This document shows positions 32,184-39,912 of a DNA stretch of 64,000 nucleotides, piece after piece; the first letter of the stretch is position 1, and each line of letters opens with the position of its first letter. The notes beneath the pieces are model-generated. The model was not told where the DNA came from. It saw nothing but the letters and a program-made list of their open reading frames with translations, and did not search any database. The DNA is taken from NCBI GenBank assembly GCA_017935025.1, contig JAGBIL010000020.1:1-64000 (forward strand), read 5' to 3'. The translations under genes were made by a program, and so were the position numbers. Source of the DNA: Opitutales bacterium. GTDB taxonomy: Bacteria; Verrucomicrobiota; Verrucomicrobiia; Opitutales; UBA953.

Positions 32184-33200
32184 TTATCGTTCGGGGGAGA
32201 GAACTCGCACCGTCGTTTTCGGAGCTTTAGTTTTCTTGTCCACCTCGGAGGATTGTTTTTCAATTGTTGCCTCTTGAGCGGAAATGTCAAGACCTTTAAT
32301 GCGAAAAACGTCCTCTCCAATACGGATTTCTTTGCCGTTTTCAACGAACTCGAACGGTTCCGAAGAGGACGACCTAACGGCAATTTCGCGAACGACCTCC
32401 TTCCGCCCGGGAACGCGGGTTTCGCTATAAAGCCATTCCGAGACCCCATCCGTAAAGACGGCCTCCGTACGGTTTTTATCCTGAACGGGAGCGATGCCGA
32501 TCGTAAATTCGCGCGGTGTACGCCCGGACTCGTCAATGACAATCGCGGAATACTTTTTACTGAACCCGCTCGCACTCATCTGCTGAGTGATACGGAATTC
32601 TTTGAGCTTCGCCCCCGAGCCTTCGATCGTTACCGGTTTTTCCGGAACAAGGCGAACCACACGAACTCCGTCGACCGTATTGTCGTCAAGCGTGATCGGC
32701 AACATTTCGCGGGAACCGAAGTTTACAAGTTTCGATTTTGGTTTCCCGCCGGAAATGTCTGCGATGTTGAGCACCGCTGCGTAGCGACCGGGAGCGGTGG
32801 ATTCGGGCACCGGCTCTCTCCCCGCCGAGTAAGAATTGATGACAAGGCGGAATTTCGGGTGAGACAAAGATTTTAGCGTCAAACCGAAAACTTCTTCGGG
32901 CGGAGGAGGAAGCTCTTTCGCAAAGTATTTTTTCTGCTTGGAATCCCAACTGATTTCCGGAGCGGAAAACAGATCGTAATTCCACCCTTCGACCTCATCC
33001 GGTGCGGGAGCCCTCCAAACAGCCGAAGCGTTTTGAGGCTCGCCGGTCGCCGTCCATGGTGCGATTTCGGCGCCCTTCAAGGTTTTCGCAACCGTCTTAT
33101 TGGGTTTTGCCGACTGCGGGGAAAGTAATGCGTAAGCGACACACCCGCCGATACAGGCGAGAAGCGCAACAACAAAAAGAAGTTTATCCGAATTTTTCAT
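32184..33200 (-). CDS. Membrane-anchored pilus-operon protein (Amuc_1099-like by position)
   Basis: 338 residues. One N-terminal membrane helix (KLLFVVALLACIGGCVAYALL, about 6-26; the Cys in IGGC is inside the helix rather than a clear lipobox), then a periplasmic beta-rich part with two similar halves, each containing a segment of the type F(R/E)(I/L)xxx (FGLTLKSLSHPKFRLVIN; FRIKGLDISAQEATIE). No named family recognised; it holds the place of Amuc_1099, between the Amuc_1100 homologue and the secretin. A role analogous to PilP, linking inner-membrane proteins to the secretin, is possible but is inference. Confidence 0.65.
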   Translation of the reverse strand: MKNSDKLLFVVALLACIGGCVAYALLSPQSAKPNKTVAKTLKGAEIAPWTATGEPQNASAVWRAPAPDEVEGWNYDLFSAPEISWDSKQKKYFAKELPPPPEEVFGLTLKSLSHPKFRLVINSYSAGREPVPESTAPGRYAAVLNIADISGGKPKSKLVNFGSREMLPITLDDNTVDGVRVVRLVPEKPVTIEGSGAKLKEFRITQQMSASGFSKKYSAIVIDESGRTPREFTIGIAPVQDKNRTEAVFTDGVSEWLYSETRVPGRKEVVREIAVRSSSSEPFEFVENGKEIRIGEDVFRIKGLDISAQEATIEKQSSEVDKKTKAPKTTVRVLSPER

Positions 33201-33206
33201 GGCAAA

Positions 33207-34367
33207 TTATTCCTCTTCTTTCTCTTCTGCAGGAACCGGATTTTCAACGGGAGAAACATACTCCAACGTTACCCAGAATTCCGAAAGCGATTCCGGAGAA
33301 ACGACGGAGGTCAGCGGGACCTCTGGAATTGCGGGAGCTGCGGCAGGCGCATTCGACTCGGCAGGAGAGCCGCCGAAAATGTCAAACGCATCCGGCGCAG
33401 GTGCGGGAACGTCAGGTGCAGGCTCAACAACCGGAGGAGGATTCAATTCCGCTTTCTTGGCTTCGATATCGCCGTTACTCACGGGAGAAACCGCGACATC
33501 GCGAACGAAGACCGGATGTTCACCCTTTCCGGAAAACGCCGCAATAAAATCTCGCAGAACAGCCGTCGGTGCGACAAATCCGATTTGGAAAGCCACCGCG
33601 TCCACCGCGTTCGGCTTGCGCAAAGACGGGAACGTCGTCCCGCGGGAATTTCCGGTATAAATCAGACGATACAAGCCGCTTTCGGCTGATGTTTCGGTCG
33701 GAGCAACGGAAAGTTCGTCTTTATTGACAAGCGCATTCACAGCACCGTCTTTCTTCGGCAATTCCGCCGCTTCGCGTCGAATTCCCTTAATCCAAAGAAA
33801 AACGCGCTTATCCGGTGCCAAAAGATTGTTGCTACGCAAATCCGCTTCGTGCTTCTTGCGTGCATCAACGAGCTTGTCCGTGAGTAGCTGAACAACTTTT
33901 TGTTCCATTCCGAGAAGCGGCAACGCCTCTGACACGGGTTTCGTTTGAGTTCCGGCGTAACGCGAAAAACCGAAAGCCTTGGCATCAGCGTCAAGTACGA
34001 TTTTTTCGCCCTGCATTTTCTTTGCGCGTTCGTTCACATCGCTGAGCAGGGAGCTCGAAAAATCGCCCGCTTCCGTTCCCGTCTTCGGTTCCAATTGAGA
34101 GGCCTTTTTGCCTTTCACCGAGGCGATTTTCTGCGTTTTCGCGGCTTCGAGCTTTTGTGCGTTGGCATTTACGACAGCAAGATTTTTCTCCGTCACCGCA
34201 GGCTCGTTCCCGCGATTGGCGAGGCGCTTCAGGGATTTTTCCGTCTTTTCAATCGAAGCCTTGGTCGAAGAAATCGCGAGAAATTCTTTCACGCAAAATC
34301 CCACCCCGGCGAGAAACACCAGCGCAAAAATGCCGACAATCGCCGTAAATACTTTATCTTTTTTCAT
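33207..34367 (-). CDS. Amuc_1100-family pilus-associated protein (PilO-like)
   Basis: 386 residues. One N-terminal membrane helix (TAIVGIFALVFLAGVGFCVKEFL), a coiled coil (about 32-85), then two alpha/beta repeats: KAFGFSRYAG ... LLGMEQKVVQLLTDKLVDARK and AVAFQIGFVAPTAVLRDFIAAF ... FVRDVAVSPV, followed by a Pro/Ala-rich linker and a last strand (EFWVTLEYVSPVENP). The order and several positions match what I remember of Amuc_1100 of Akkermansia muciniphila (GFQVYS; LGFELKAINSLVNKLAE; IAFQGDRESVLKAMNAI), the host-active outer-membrane protein, whose fold resembles PilO-type pilus proteins. It lies between the PilM-like and Amuc_1099-like genes as there. Starts 3 nt after the PilM-like stop. Confidence 0.82.
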   Translation of the reverse strand: MKKDKVFTAIVGIFALVFLAGVGFCVKEFLAISSTKASIEKTEKSLKRLANRGNEPAVTEKNLAVVNANAQKLEAAKTQKIASVKGKKASQLEPKTGTEAGDFSSSLLSDVNERAKKMQGEKIVLDADAKAFGFSRYAGTQTKPVSEALPLLGMEQKVVQLLTDKLVDARKKHEADLRSNNLLAPDKRVFLWIKGIRREAAELPKKDGAVNALVNKDELSVAPTETSAESGLYRLIYTGNSRGTTFPSLRKPNAVDAVAFQIGFVAPTAVLRDFIAAFSGKGEHPVFVRDVAVSPVSNGDIEAKKAELNPPPVVEPAPDVPAPAPDAFDIFGGSPAESNAPAAAPAIPEVPLTSVVSPESLSEFWVTLEYVSPVENPVPAEEKEEE

Positions 34368-34370
34368 CGA

Positions 34371-36113
34371 TTAAATTCCTTTCTCGGGTTTCAAAATAAG
34401 CTTCAGCGTAAGCGTCGGGAAATTCGGACGGGAAACATTCGCCTGGTCGCTGACTTTTTCCACAAACTCCGATTTTTTGAAAGCGTTAAGCACAGCTCGG
34501 CGACGGCTGTTGAACGCGGAAGCATTGTGTTCGGGCTTCGAGCCGTCCACTTCCGGGATCAACAGGCGCAGCTTGAGTTCGACCTCCGTACGAACCGTCG
34601 GTTTTTGTGCTCCGGAATCATCGTCTTCCGTTACTTCCGGAGCGACAACACTCTTAGACACGCGAAGACTGTCCACCCAGATGTGGCGGTGCGAAGAGTA
34701 CGTTTTCTCGCCGTCGTCTCCGATTGCGGGAGCCTGCAGAGAATCCACACACTTCTGAATATCCGCGAGGAAAGCATTCCACACGTTGCGGGAAGCGAGT
34801 ACACCGTCGAGCGTTTCGACATAAGCCGCCAAGGGAGCGTTCTCTTCCGCGAGCTCGGTAAGTTCCGACTGTCGTGCTTTCAGCGTCTTTTCCTCGGCAA
34901 TCAATGCCTTGCTTTCGTTTTCCAATGCTTTTTCGGAGGCGCCCAGCCCGAGGAATGTCGACCACGGAGCAATAGCCAAGAGCAATGCCGCAGCGATAAA
35001 GAACGGTTTTTTCTTGGAGAATGCGATATCTGCCGCGATCTGAGACGGAAGCAAATTCACTTGCTTGTGTGAGGCATCGAGGAGTTCCGCGGCATCGCCA
35101 ATGACTTCCGAAAGCTGGAAACGAACGGAATCGAAGTAGCCGGTATCGACTCCGGGGCCGACCTGTACGGGAACGGTCGGTTCAAAATACTCCACGGGAA
35201 TACGTTGCGTTTCCGCCAACGCATCGGAAAGCCCCGGAAGCAACGAGCCGCGACCGGTCAAAAGAATTTTCGTCGGTGCGCCTTTCGGATTCTGGCGTTT
35301 CTGATTGACGACGCGACGCGTGATTTCCTGACACAAACGGCGGCAAAACGCCTGTGCGTTTTCCCTCATTTTAATGACGTGCGGATCGTCTTCCGCAACA
35401 TCCGTCACGCCGGAGAAATAGTTGACTTTCAGCCGCTCCGCCGCCGGGAACGGTTTTCCGATGGAATCCGCTATCGCCTGCGTAAGGAAGTTCCCGCCGA
35501 CGGCACAATTCTGAATACTGAAACCTTCTTCCGTAACGAATGTGAGGTTCGTCGTACGTGCACCGACATTGATAATGAGCACGTTTTCCGGAGCATCGAC
35601 ATTCAGGAAACGATACGCCTGATAGTCGAGATTTGTCGACGGCTGAATGACTTCCGGTGTAATACCTGCGCGGAGCATTTGCGCGGCGAAACGGTTAGCG
35701 TTGTCGCGCTTTATGGCAAAAAGAACCACTTCCGCTTCGACACCGTCCGTGGAAATAATTTGGCTGTCCCAAACCAATTCAGACGGCGGGAACGGGAATT
35801 TTTCCTGCGCTTCAAATTCGATTATCTGGCGTTGGCGCGAAGATTCGACCTGCGGGACCTTTACGTTCTTCGTCAGAATCAAATGCCCCGGAGCGATGAC
35901 CGTTGCCGCGCCCTTTATCTTGAGCGACTTAAAAATATTACTCAACGCTCCGGAGGCGGCACTCGCCCAAGCGTCCTCTTCCGTGTAATCGTAAGAAAGC
36001 TCCTCGACAACGAGTTTTTCAAGAACGAGGCTTCCCGCCTTTTCCGAAAAAACCGAAACGGAGACGTGAGTTGTCCCGCAATTCACCGTAATTTTTTTTG
36101 CATTACTGCTCAT
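34371..36113 (-). CDS. PilM-PilN fusion (type IV pilus inner-membrane assembly protein, Amuc_1101-like)
   Basis: 580 residues. Residues 1-350 are an actin/FtsA-like PilM domain: TVNCGTTHVSVSVF phosphate-1 loop, IEFEAQEKFPFPPSELVWD, a NVGARTTNLTFV phosphate-2 loop, and GRGSLLPGLSDAL. A transmembrane helix (about 366-390, KKPFFIAAALLLAIAPWSTFLGL) and coiled coil follow, then a periplasmic domain as in PilN. In most type IV pilus systems PilM and PilN are separate and PilM is held by the short N-terminal tail of PilN; here they are one chain. It would form the inner-membrane platform with the PilO-like protein encoded next. Confidence 0.85.
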   Translation of the reverse strand: MSSNAKKITVNCGTTHVSVSVFSEKAGSLVLEKLVVEELSYDYTEEDAWASAASGALSNIFKSLKIKGAATVIAPGHLILTKNVKVPQVESSRQRQIIEFEAQEKFPFPPSELVWDSQIISTDGVEAEVVLFAIKRDNANRFAAQMLRAGITPEVIQPSTNLDYQAYRFLNVDAPENVLIINVGARTTNLTFVTEEGFSIQNCAVGGNFLTQAIADSIGKPFPAAERLKVNYFSGVTDVAEDDPHVIKMRENAQAFCRRLCQEITRRVVNQKRQNPKGAPTKILLTGRGSLLPGLSDALAETQRIPVEYFEPTVPVQVGPGVDTGYFDSVRFQLSEVIGDAAELLDASHKQVNLLPSQIAADIAFSKKKPFFIAAALLLAIAPWSTFLGLGASEKALENESKALIAEEKTLKARQSELTELAEENAPLAAYVETLDGVLASRNVWNAFLADIQKCVDSLQAPAIGDDGEKTYSSHRHIWVDSLRVSKSVVAPEVTEDDDSGAQKPTVRTEVELKLRLLIPEVDGSKPEHNASAFNSRRRAVLNAFKKSEFVEKVSDQANVSRPNFPTLTLKLILKPEKGI

Positions 36114-36195
36114 CGGCTATTTTTGTGTTTTAAAGATTGAAAAAGAAATCCCGCCACGGGAACGCCTCCCGCGCGGGAACGAATATTGAAGCTTT

Positions 36196-36981
36196 TTACT
36201 GCTGAATTTCTTCGCGAAGAATCGTCGGGGTATCCTTCGGCCAAACATTGTAGGGGAGATACGTCTGCGGCATGAGAAGCCCCTTCGTGTCAGAAACGGC
36301 GGAATCCGCTTCCGAACTGAACTTTTCAAAATTCGCTTTCGACATATTTCGCGCCCACGGAGCCATACCGCCGATTGATTTCGGGAACATCAACTTTCCG
36401 TCCGGCTTGTAGAGCGGAACCTCCGTTCCGTCATAAGTGAACGAAACCCAGTACGCCATCGGCATAGCCGAGCCCGACCAGTAGCGCGCCGCTTCGCCGC
36501 CGCCGCGAACTTCGCGGTCAACAATTTCGCCCGGAATAAAGAAACGCACATAACGGGATGCCCCGCCGATTTTCAGTCCGGCAAACGAAACGGTCGCACG
36601 GTAGTAAGAAAACTTTGCGTTGCTTCCGGTTTCTTCAGATGCCGCATCGAGAGCCGCTTCACGATCTTCCGCCGATCCCGTCGTACGCCCGCCCGTAACT
36701 GATCCGAGCGATTTCGGATAAACCAGAGTTAGCGTCATCTTCACGTTGTTCAAATACGCGTCCTGGACGTAGGTCGGAGCAAACGGCTTCACACGGAAGC
36801 GGACCTCCGTCATCGCCCACTTTTGGGACTGGTCATAATACGGCATTTTCTCCGTCTTGAAATCGACCTTTTCGACCTCAATCAGCGGAGGTTTCTTGGC
36901 ATCTTGAGCGAAAACCGCAGGGACAAAGGAAACAACGGCGACAAGTGCCGCCACCAAGTATTTCTTCAGAGGAATATTCAT
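36196..36981 (-). CDS. Exported pilus-operon protein (Amuc_1102-like by position)
   Basis: 261 residues. Signal peptide MNIPLKKYLVAALVAVVSFVPAVFA, then a beta-rich mature protein (IEVEKVDFKTEKMPYYDQSQKWAMTEVRFRVKP, shortened: WAMTEVRFRVKP) with an Ig-like look and a Trp/Pro-rich C-terminus. No family recognised. First gene of the five-gene operon, as Amuc_1102 is in the homologous block. Between it and the PilM-like gene (82 nt) two GGGAACG motifs lie in the same orientation. Periplasmic or surface location inferred from the leader. Confidence 0.65.
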   Translation of the reverse strand: MNIPLKKYLVAALVAVVSFVPAVFAQDAKKPPLIEVEKVDFKTEKMPYYDQSQKWAMTEVRFRVKPFAPTYVQDAYLNNVKMTLTLVYPKSLGSVTGGRTTGSAEDREAALDAASEETGSNAKFSYYRATVSFAGLKIGGASRYVRFFIPGEIVDREVRGGGEAARYWSGSAMPMAYWVSFTYDGTEVPLYKPDGKLMFPKSIGGMAPWARNMSKANFEKFSSEADSAVSDTKGLLMPQTYLPYNVWPKDTPTILREEIQQ

Positions 36982-37162
36982 GAGGGGGATTGGGGGTTAT
37001 TTGCTAGAAATAAAGCCGCCCGACGGCGTTTTTTCAATCTTTTTTTGTTCTAAAACAAGAATTTCAAAACTTTTTAAACCGTTCCCGCCCGCCTCCCGTC
37101 TCAATCCCAACTTTCACCTTTCAATTTTCGCTCTTCGGTTTTTTAATCGTTTCCTTCTCCTC

Positions 37163-38662
37163 ATGATTACATTTATTGTTGCGCTTGTTTGTCTGATCTC
37201 GGGCTACGTTTTTTACGGAAAGTTTATTGCCAACCTCTTCGGCGTCGATCCCGCCCGGAAAACACCCGTCGAACGCCTTTGCGACGGGGTGGATTACATC
37301 GAAATCAAGCCGTGGCGCACGTTCATGATCCAGCTCTTGAACATCGCCGGACTCGGACCGATTTTCGGCGCAGTCCTCGGTGCCGCCTACGGACCGGTCG
37401 CCTATATTTGGATTGTTCTCGGCTGTATTTTCATGGGAGCCGCCCATGATTTCTTCTCCGGAGCCATTTCCATGCGGTTTGACGGTTGTAGCCTACCCGA
37501 CCTTATCGGAAAATTCCTCGGAAAGGGGATGCGGAGATTTCTGATTCTGTTTTCCGGAATCATGTTGCTCGCCGTCGGCGTTGCGTTCGTCAACGGTCCC
37601 GCCGGATTGCTTGCCACACAATCGGCATCGCTTCTCGATGGCGTTCCCGCGGAAAGCCTGATTTCCGCCGACGGGCTCACGCTCCCCTTCGCGGGAACGC
37701 TCGGCTGGATTCCGTTTTGGACGGGCATTATCATTGCCTACTATGTACTGGCCGTCCTGCTTCCCATCGACAAAATCATCGGAAGCATCTATCCGGTTTT
37801 CAGCATCGCGCTTATTTTCATGGCGATCGGAGTCGGCGGAGCCATGCTCTGGCAAAGTTTTGCCGGAAGCCTCTCCATGCCGGAACTTACGCTTTCCGCG
37901 TTAAAAAACTTTCATACCGACCCCAACCTCAATCCGCTTTTCCCGACGCTTTTCATCGTCATTTCCTGCGGTGCGATTTCCGGCTTCCACGCGACGCAAT
38001 CTCCGATGATGGCTCGCTGCCTTAAAAGCGAAAAACACGCGCGCCCCGTTTTCTACGGCGCAATGATCGCCGAAGGCATTATCGCGCTGATTTGGGCAAG
38101 CGCGGCGATTGCCTACTGCGGCGGTGCCGATGCACTGAACGCCTCCGGTAAACCGCCCGCAATCCTCGTAAACGAAATCTGCACGGCTTGGCTCGGCGCA
38201 GTCGGGGCTGTTGCTGCAATTCTCGGAGTCATCGTCTGCCCGATTACCTCGGGAGACACGGCACTGCGTAGCGTACGACTTATAGCGGCAGACGCACTCA
38301 GTATTTCGCAAAAACCGATGCGCAACCGCATTTGGGTTTCAATCCCGATTTTCGCCATCGCTCTGCTCCTCAGTCAAATCAGGTTTGAGATCATCTGGCG
38401 TTACGTCGGACTTGCCAACCAGCTTCTCGCGGCAATCACGCTCTGGGCTTGCGCCGTCTGGCTCGCACGGGAACGCAAACCGCATTGGTATCTCAGCGTT
38501 CCCGCAGCGTTTCTCACAAGTGTTTGTACCGCGTATTTCCTGAATGCGCCGCACGGAGTCGGCGGGCTTGCGCTTCCGTACACACCTTCGTGGATCGCCG
38601 GTGTCGTCAGCGGCATCGTTCTTCTCGCGGTTTTTGCAAAGAAAAACCGTTCCCGCGAATAA
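37163..38662 (+). CDS. cstA: CstA-family carbon-starvation (pyruvate/peptide) transporter
   Basis: 499 residues from the ATG at 37163; an upstream extension to 36980 lacks membrane character and is rejected. About 13-14 transmembrane helices. The family signatures GYxFYGKFI, DYIEIKPW, HFxxIAGLGPIxGPxxA-type (LNIAGLGPIFGAVLGAAYGP) and GAAHDFFSGA are clear. The CstA family imports pyruvate or peptides when carbon is short. The protein is shorter than Escherichia coli CstA (about 700) and matches the short group common in anaerobes. Divergent from the pilus operon. Confidence 0.9.
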   Translation: MITFIVALVCLISGYVFYGKFIANLFGVDPARKTPVERLCDGVDYIEIKPWRTFMIQLLNIAGLGPIFGAVLGAAYGPVAYIWIVLGCIFMGAAHDFFSGAISMRFDGCSLPDLIGKFLGKGMRRFLILFSGIMLLAVGVAFVNGPAGLLATQSASLLDGVPAESLISADGLTLPFAGTLGWIPFWTGIIIAYYVLAVLLPIDKIIGSIYPVFSIALIFMAIGVGGAMLWQSFAGSLSMPELTLSALKNFHTDPNLNPLFPTLFIVISCGAISGFHATQSPMMARCLKSEKHARPVFYGAMIAEGIIALIWASAAIAYCGGADALNASGKPPAILVNEICTAWLGAVGAVAAILGVIVCPITSGDTALRSVRLIAADALSISQKPMRNRIWVSIPIFAIALLLSQIRFEIIWRYVGLANQLLAAITLWACAVWLARERKPHWYLSVPAAFLTSVCTAYFLNAPHGVGGLALPYTPSWIAGVVSGIVLLAVFAKKNRSRE

Positions 38663-38695
38663 AGAAGTCTTATCAAAACATAATTTTTTTTTCGC

Positions 38696-38724
38696 TTGCA
38701 TTCATTTCGGAAATGCGATTTATT
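38696..38724 (+). promoter_or_regulatory. Candidate promoter of tRNA-Leu
   Basis: TTGCAT (38696-38701) and TTTATT (38719-38724) with 17-nt spacing, ending 20 nt before the tRNA. Weak -10 but good position. Confidence 0.35.
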
Positions 38725-38744
38725 TACTTTCACATTTTTCCATT

Positions 38745-38829
38745 GCTCAGGTGGTGAAATTGGTAGACACGTATGCTTGAGGTGCATATGCCGAGAGGCT
38801 TAGGGGTTCGAGTCCCCTCTTGAGCACCA
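38745..38829 (+). tRNA. tRNA-Leu (anticodon GAG)
   Basis: 85-nt class II tRNA. Acceptor arm GCTCAGG pairs with CTTGAGC (one G-T pair), followed by A and an encoded CCA. The D arm contains GGTAGACAC, the anticodon arm is TATGC-TTGAGGT-GCATA with GAG, there is a long variable arm (ATGCCGAGAGGCTTA region), and the T arm is AGGGG-TTCGAGT-CCCCT. Confidence 0.96.
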
Positions 38830-38834
38830 TTTTT

Positions 38835-38868
38835 AAAAGCCCGCGAATTTAAAAGTTCGCGGGCTTTT
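38835..38868. terminator. Bidirectional terminator between tRNA-Leu and the PEP-CTERM gene
   Basis: AAAAGCCCGCGAA (38835-38847) and TTCGCGGGCTTTT (38856-38868) form a perfect 13-bp stem with an 8-nt loop, flanked by T on the left and C/T on the right. Confidence 0.85.
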
Positions 38869-38911
38869 CCATATCGTGTGCACGCAGAAGTCCTCTACGC
38901 GTACAGTCCTT

Positions 38912-39706
38912 TTACGGTTTCTGCTCTTTGCGCCGTACCCGACGGGAGACTCCAAGCGCGAGCGCAAACGTTCCCGCGAGCAGTCCGAATGCCGACGGCT
39001 CGGGCAAAAGCGGATCCGTCCCAGACGAGTATTTCACGTATTTTTGTACCGCGACCCAACTCGCAAGCGTTGCAGACTCCGCCGCTTCAATCTTACTGTT
39101 GTAATCAGTCCCGTACATTTGAAAACCGATGAGCGACATCGCCGCGTCGTTGGCGGACTTAACAGTGTAATCATAAACCTTGTTCAATTCGGGAATATAC
39201 ACCGAAATCTTGTCGGGTCCGGCAGATGACGTTTCCAATGTGATTTCATAAGTGTAATTCCCGCTTGTTTGCCACGCGGAATCCAGCACCGTCATATCCG
39301 GAACTCTCGTGTGTATCCCGGTCGTAAATGTGTACGGAGTATCCGTATCGGAGGAAAAGAATCCACCGTTGATTTCCCCTATGCACAAACGGTTTTCATA
39401 CGACTTCCCCACAACGAGCGAATAATCTTTTCCGGAAATCGCGAACATTACGTTGGAAATATTCACTTGATTTGATGTTCCCCCGTATCGTATTCCATAG
39501 CCGATAACATATTTCGCATCTTCATTGAAGTTAATGCTGTAATCTGCCTTGGCTTCGCCGGAAAAACCGTCCAGCCCCTTTGTCATTGCCGCCCCCGAGG
39601 AAAAAAACCTCTGCAAACTTTCGGATTTTACCCAAGTATCCTCCGCCTGAACATTCCCGGCAAACGCCAAGAAGAGAGAAGCACTGATCAGTATATTATT
39701 TTTCAT
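38912..39706 (-). CDS. PEP-CTERM sorting-signal protein
   Basis: 264 residues. Signal peptide (MKNNILISASLFLAFAGNVQA), a beta-rich middle (Ser/Thr/Tyr-rich, lectin-like strands) and the C-terminal sorting signal: PEPSAFG, a hydrophobic stretch (LLAGTFALALGV) and a basic tail (SRRVRRKEQKP). The exosortase/archaeosortase-type machinery cuts at this signal and attaches the protein to the envelope; no exosortase gene is in the window. Ligand and role unknown. It has hardly any copy of the GGGAACG motif except in the tail-coding part. Confidence 0.85.
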   Translation of the reverse strand: MKNNILISASLFLAFAGNVQAEDTWVKSESLQRFFSSGAAMTKGLDGFSGEAKADYSINFNEDAKYVIGYGIRYGGTSNQVNISNVMFAISGKDYSLVVGKSYENRLCIGEINGGFFSSDTDTPYTFTTGIHTRVPDMTVLDSAWQTSGNYTYEITLETSSAGPDKISVYIPELNKVYDYTVKSANDAAMSLIGFQMYGTDYNSKIEAAESATLASWVAVQKYVKYSSGTDPLLPEPSAFGLLAGTFALALGVSRRVRRKEQKP

Positions 39707-39849
39707 TACTTTTCCTTTCTATTTTGATGATTTAAGCGAACTTCTCGCCTCGGACCTTCCCTTCCGAAGGCGTAGCCAAAATAACCGGGAAAACACATTC
39801 TTCAAGACCAAAATCTACAAATCCGGTCGCATTTATCTCTCAAAAAAAA

Positions 39850-39872
39850 AGGAACGAGGAGACCTCGTTCCT
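39850..39872 (-). terminator. Terminator of the GH20 gene
   Basis: AGGAACGAGG (39850-39859) and CCTCGTTCCT (39863-39872) form a perfect 10-bp stem with a 3-nt loop. On the minus strand it is followed by a run of nine T. About 40 nt after the GH20 stop. Confidence 0.85.
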
Positions 39873-39912
39873 AATTCAGGAGACACGTAGCTCTGATGCC
39901 CCCTTTTTTTCG

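Noticed and set aside
36980-37162. N-terminal extension of CstA
   Set aside because: The extra 61 codons are not membrane-like and overlap the upstream gene start; the ATG at 37163 opens the first conserved helix.
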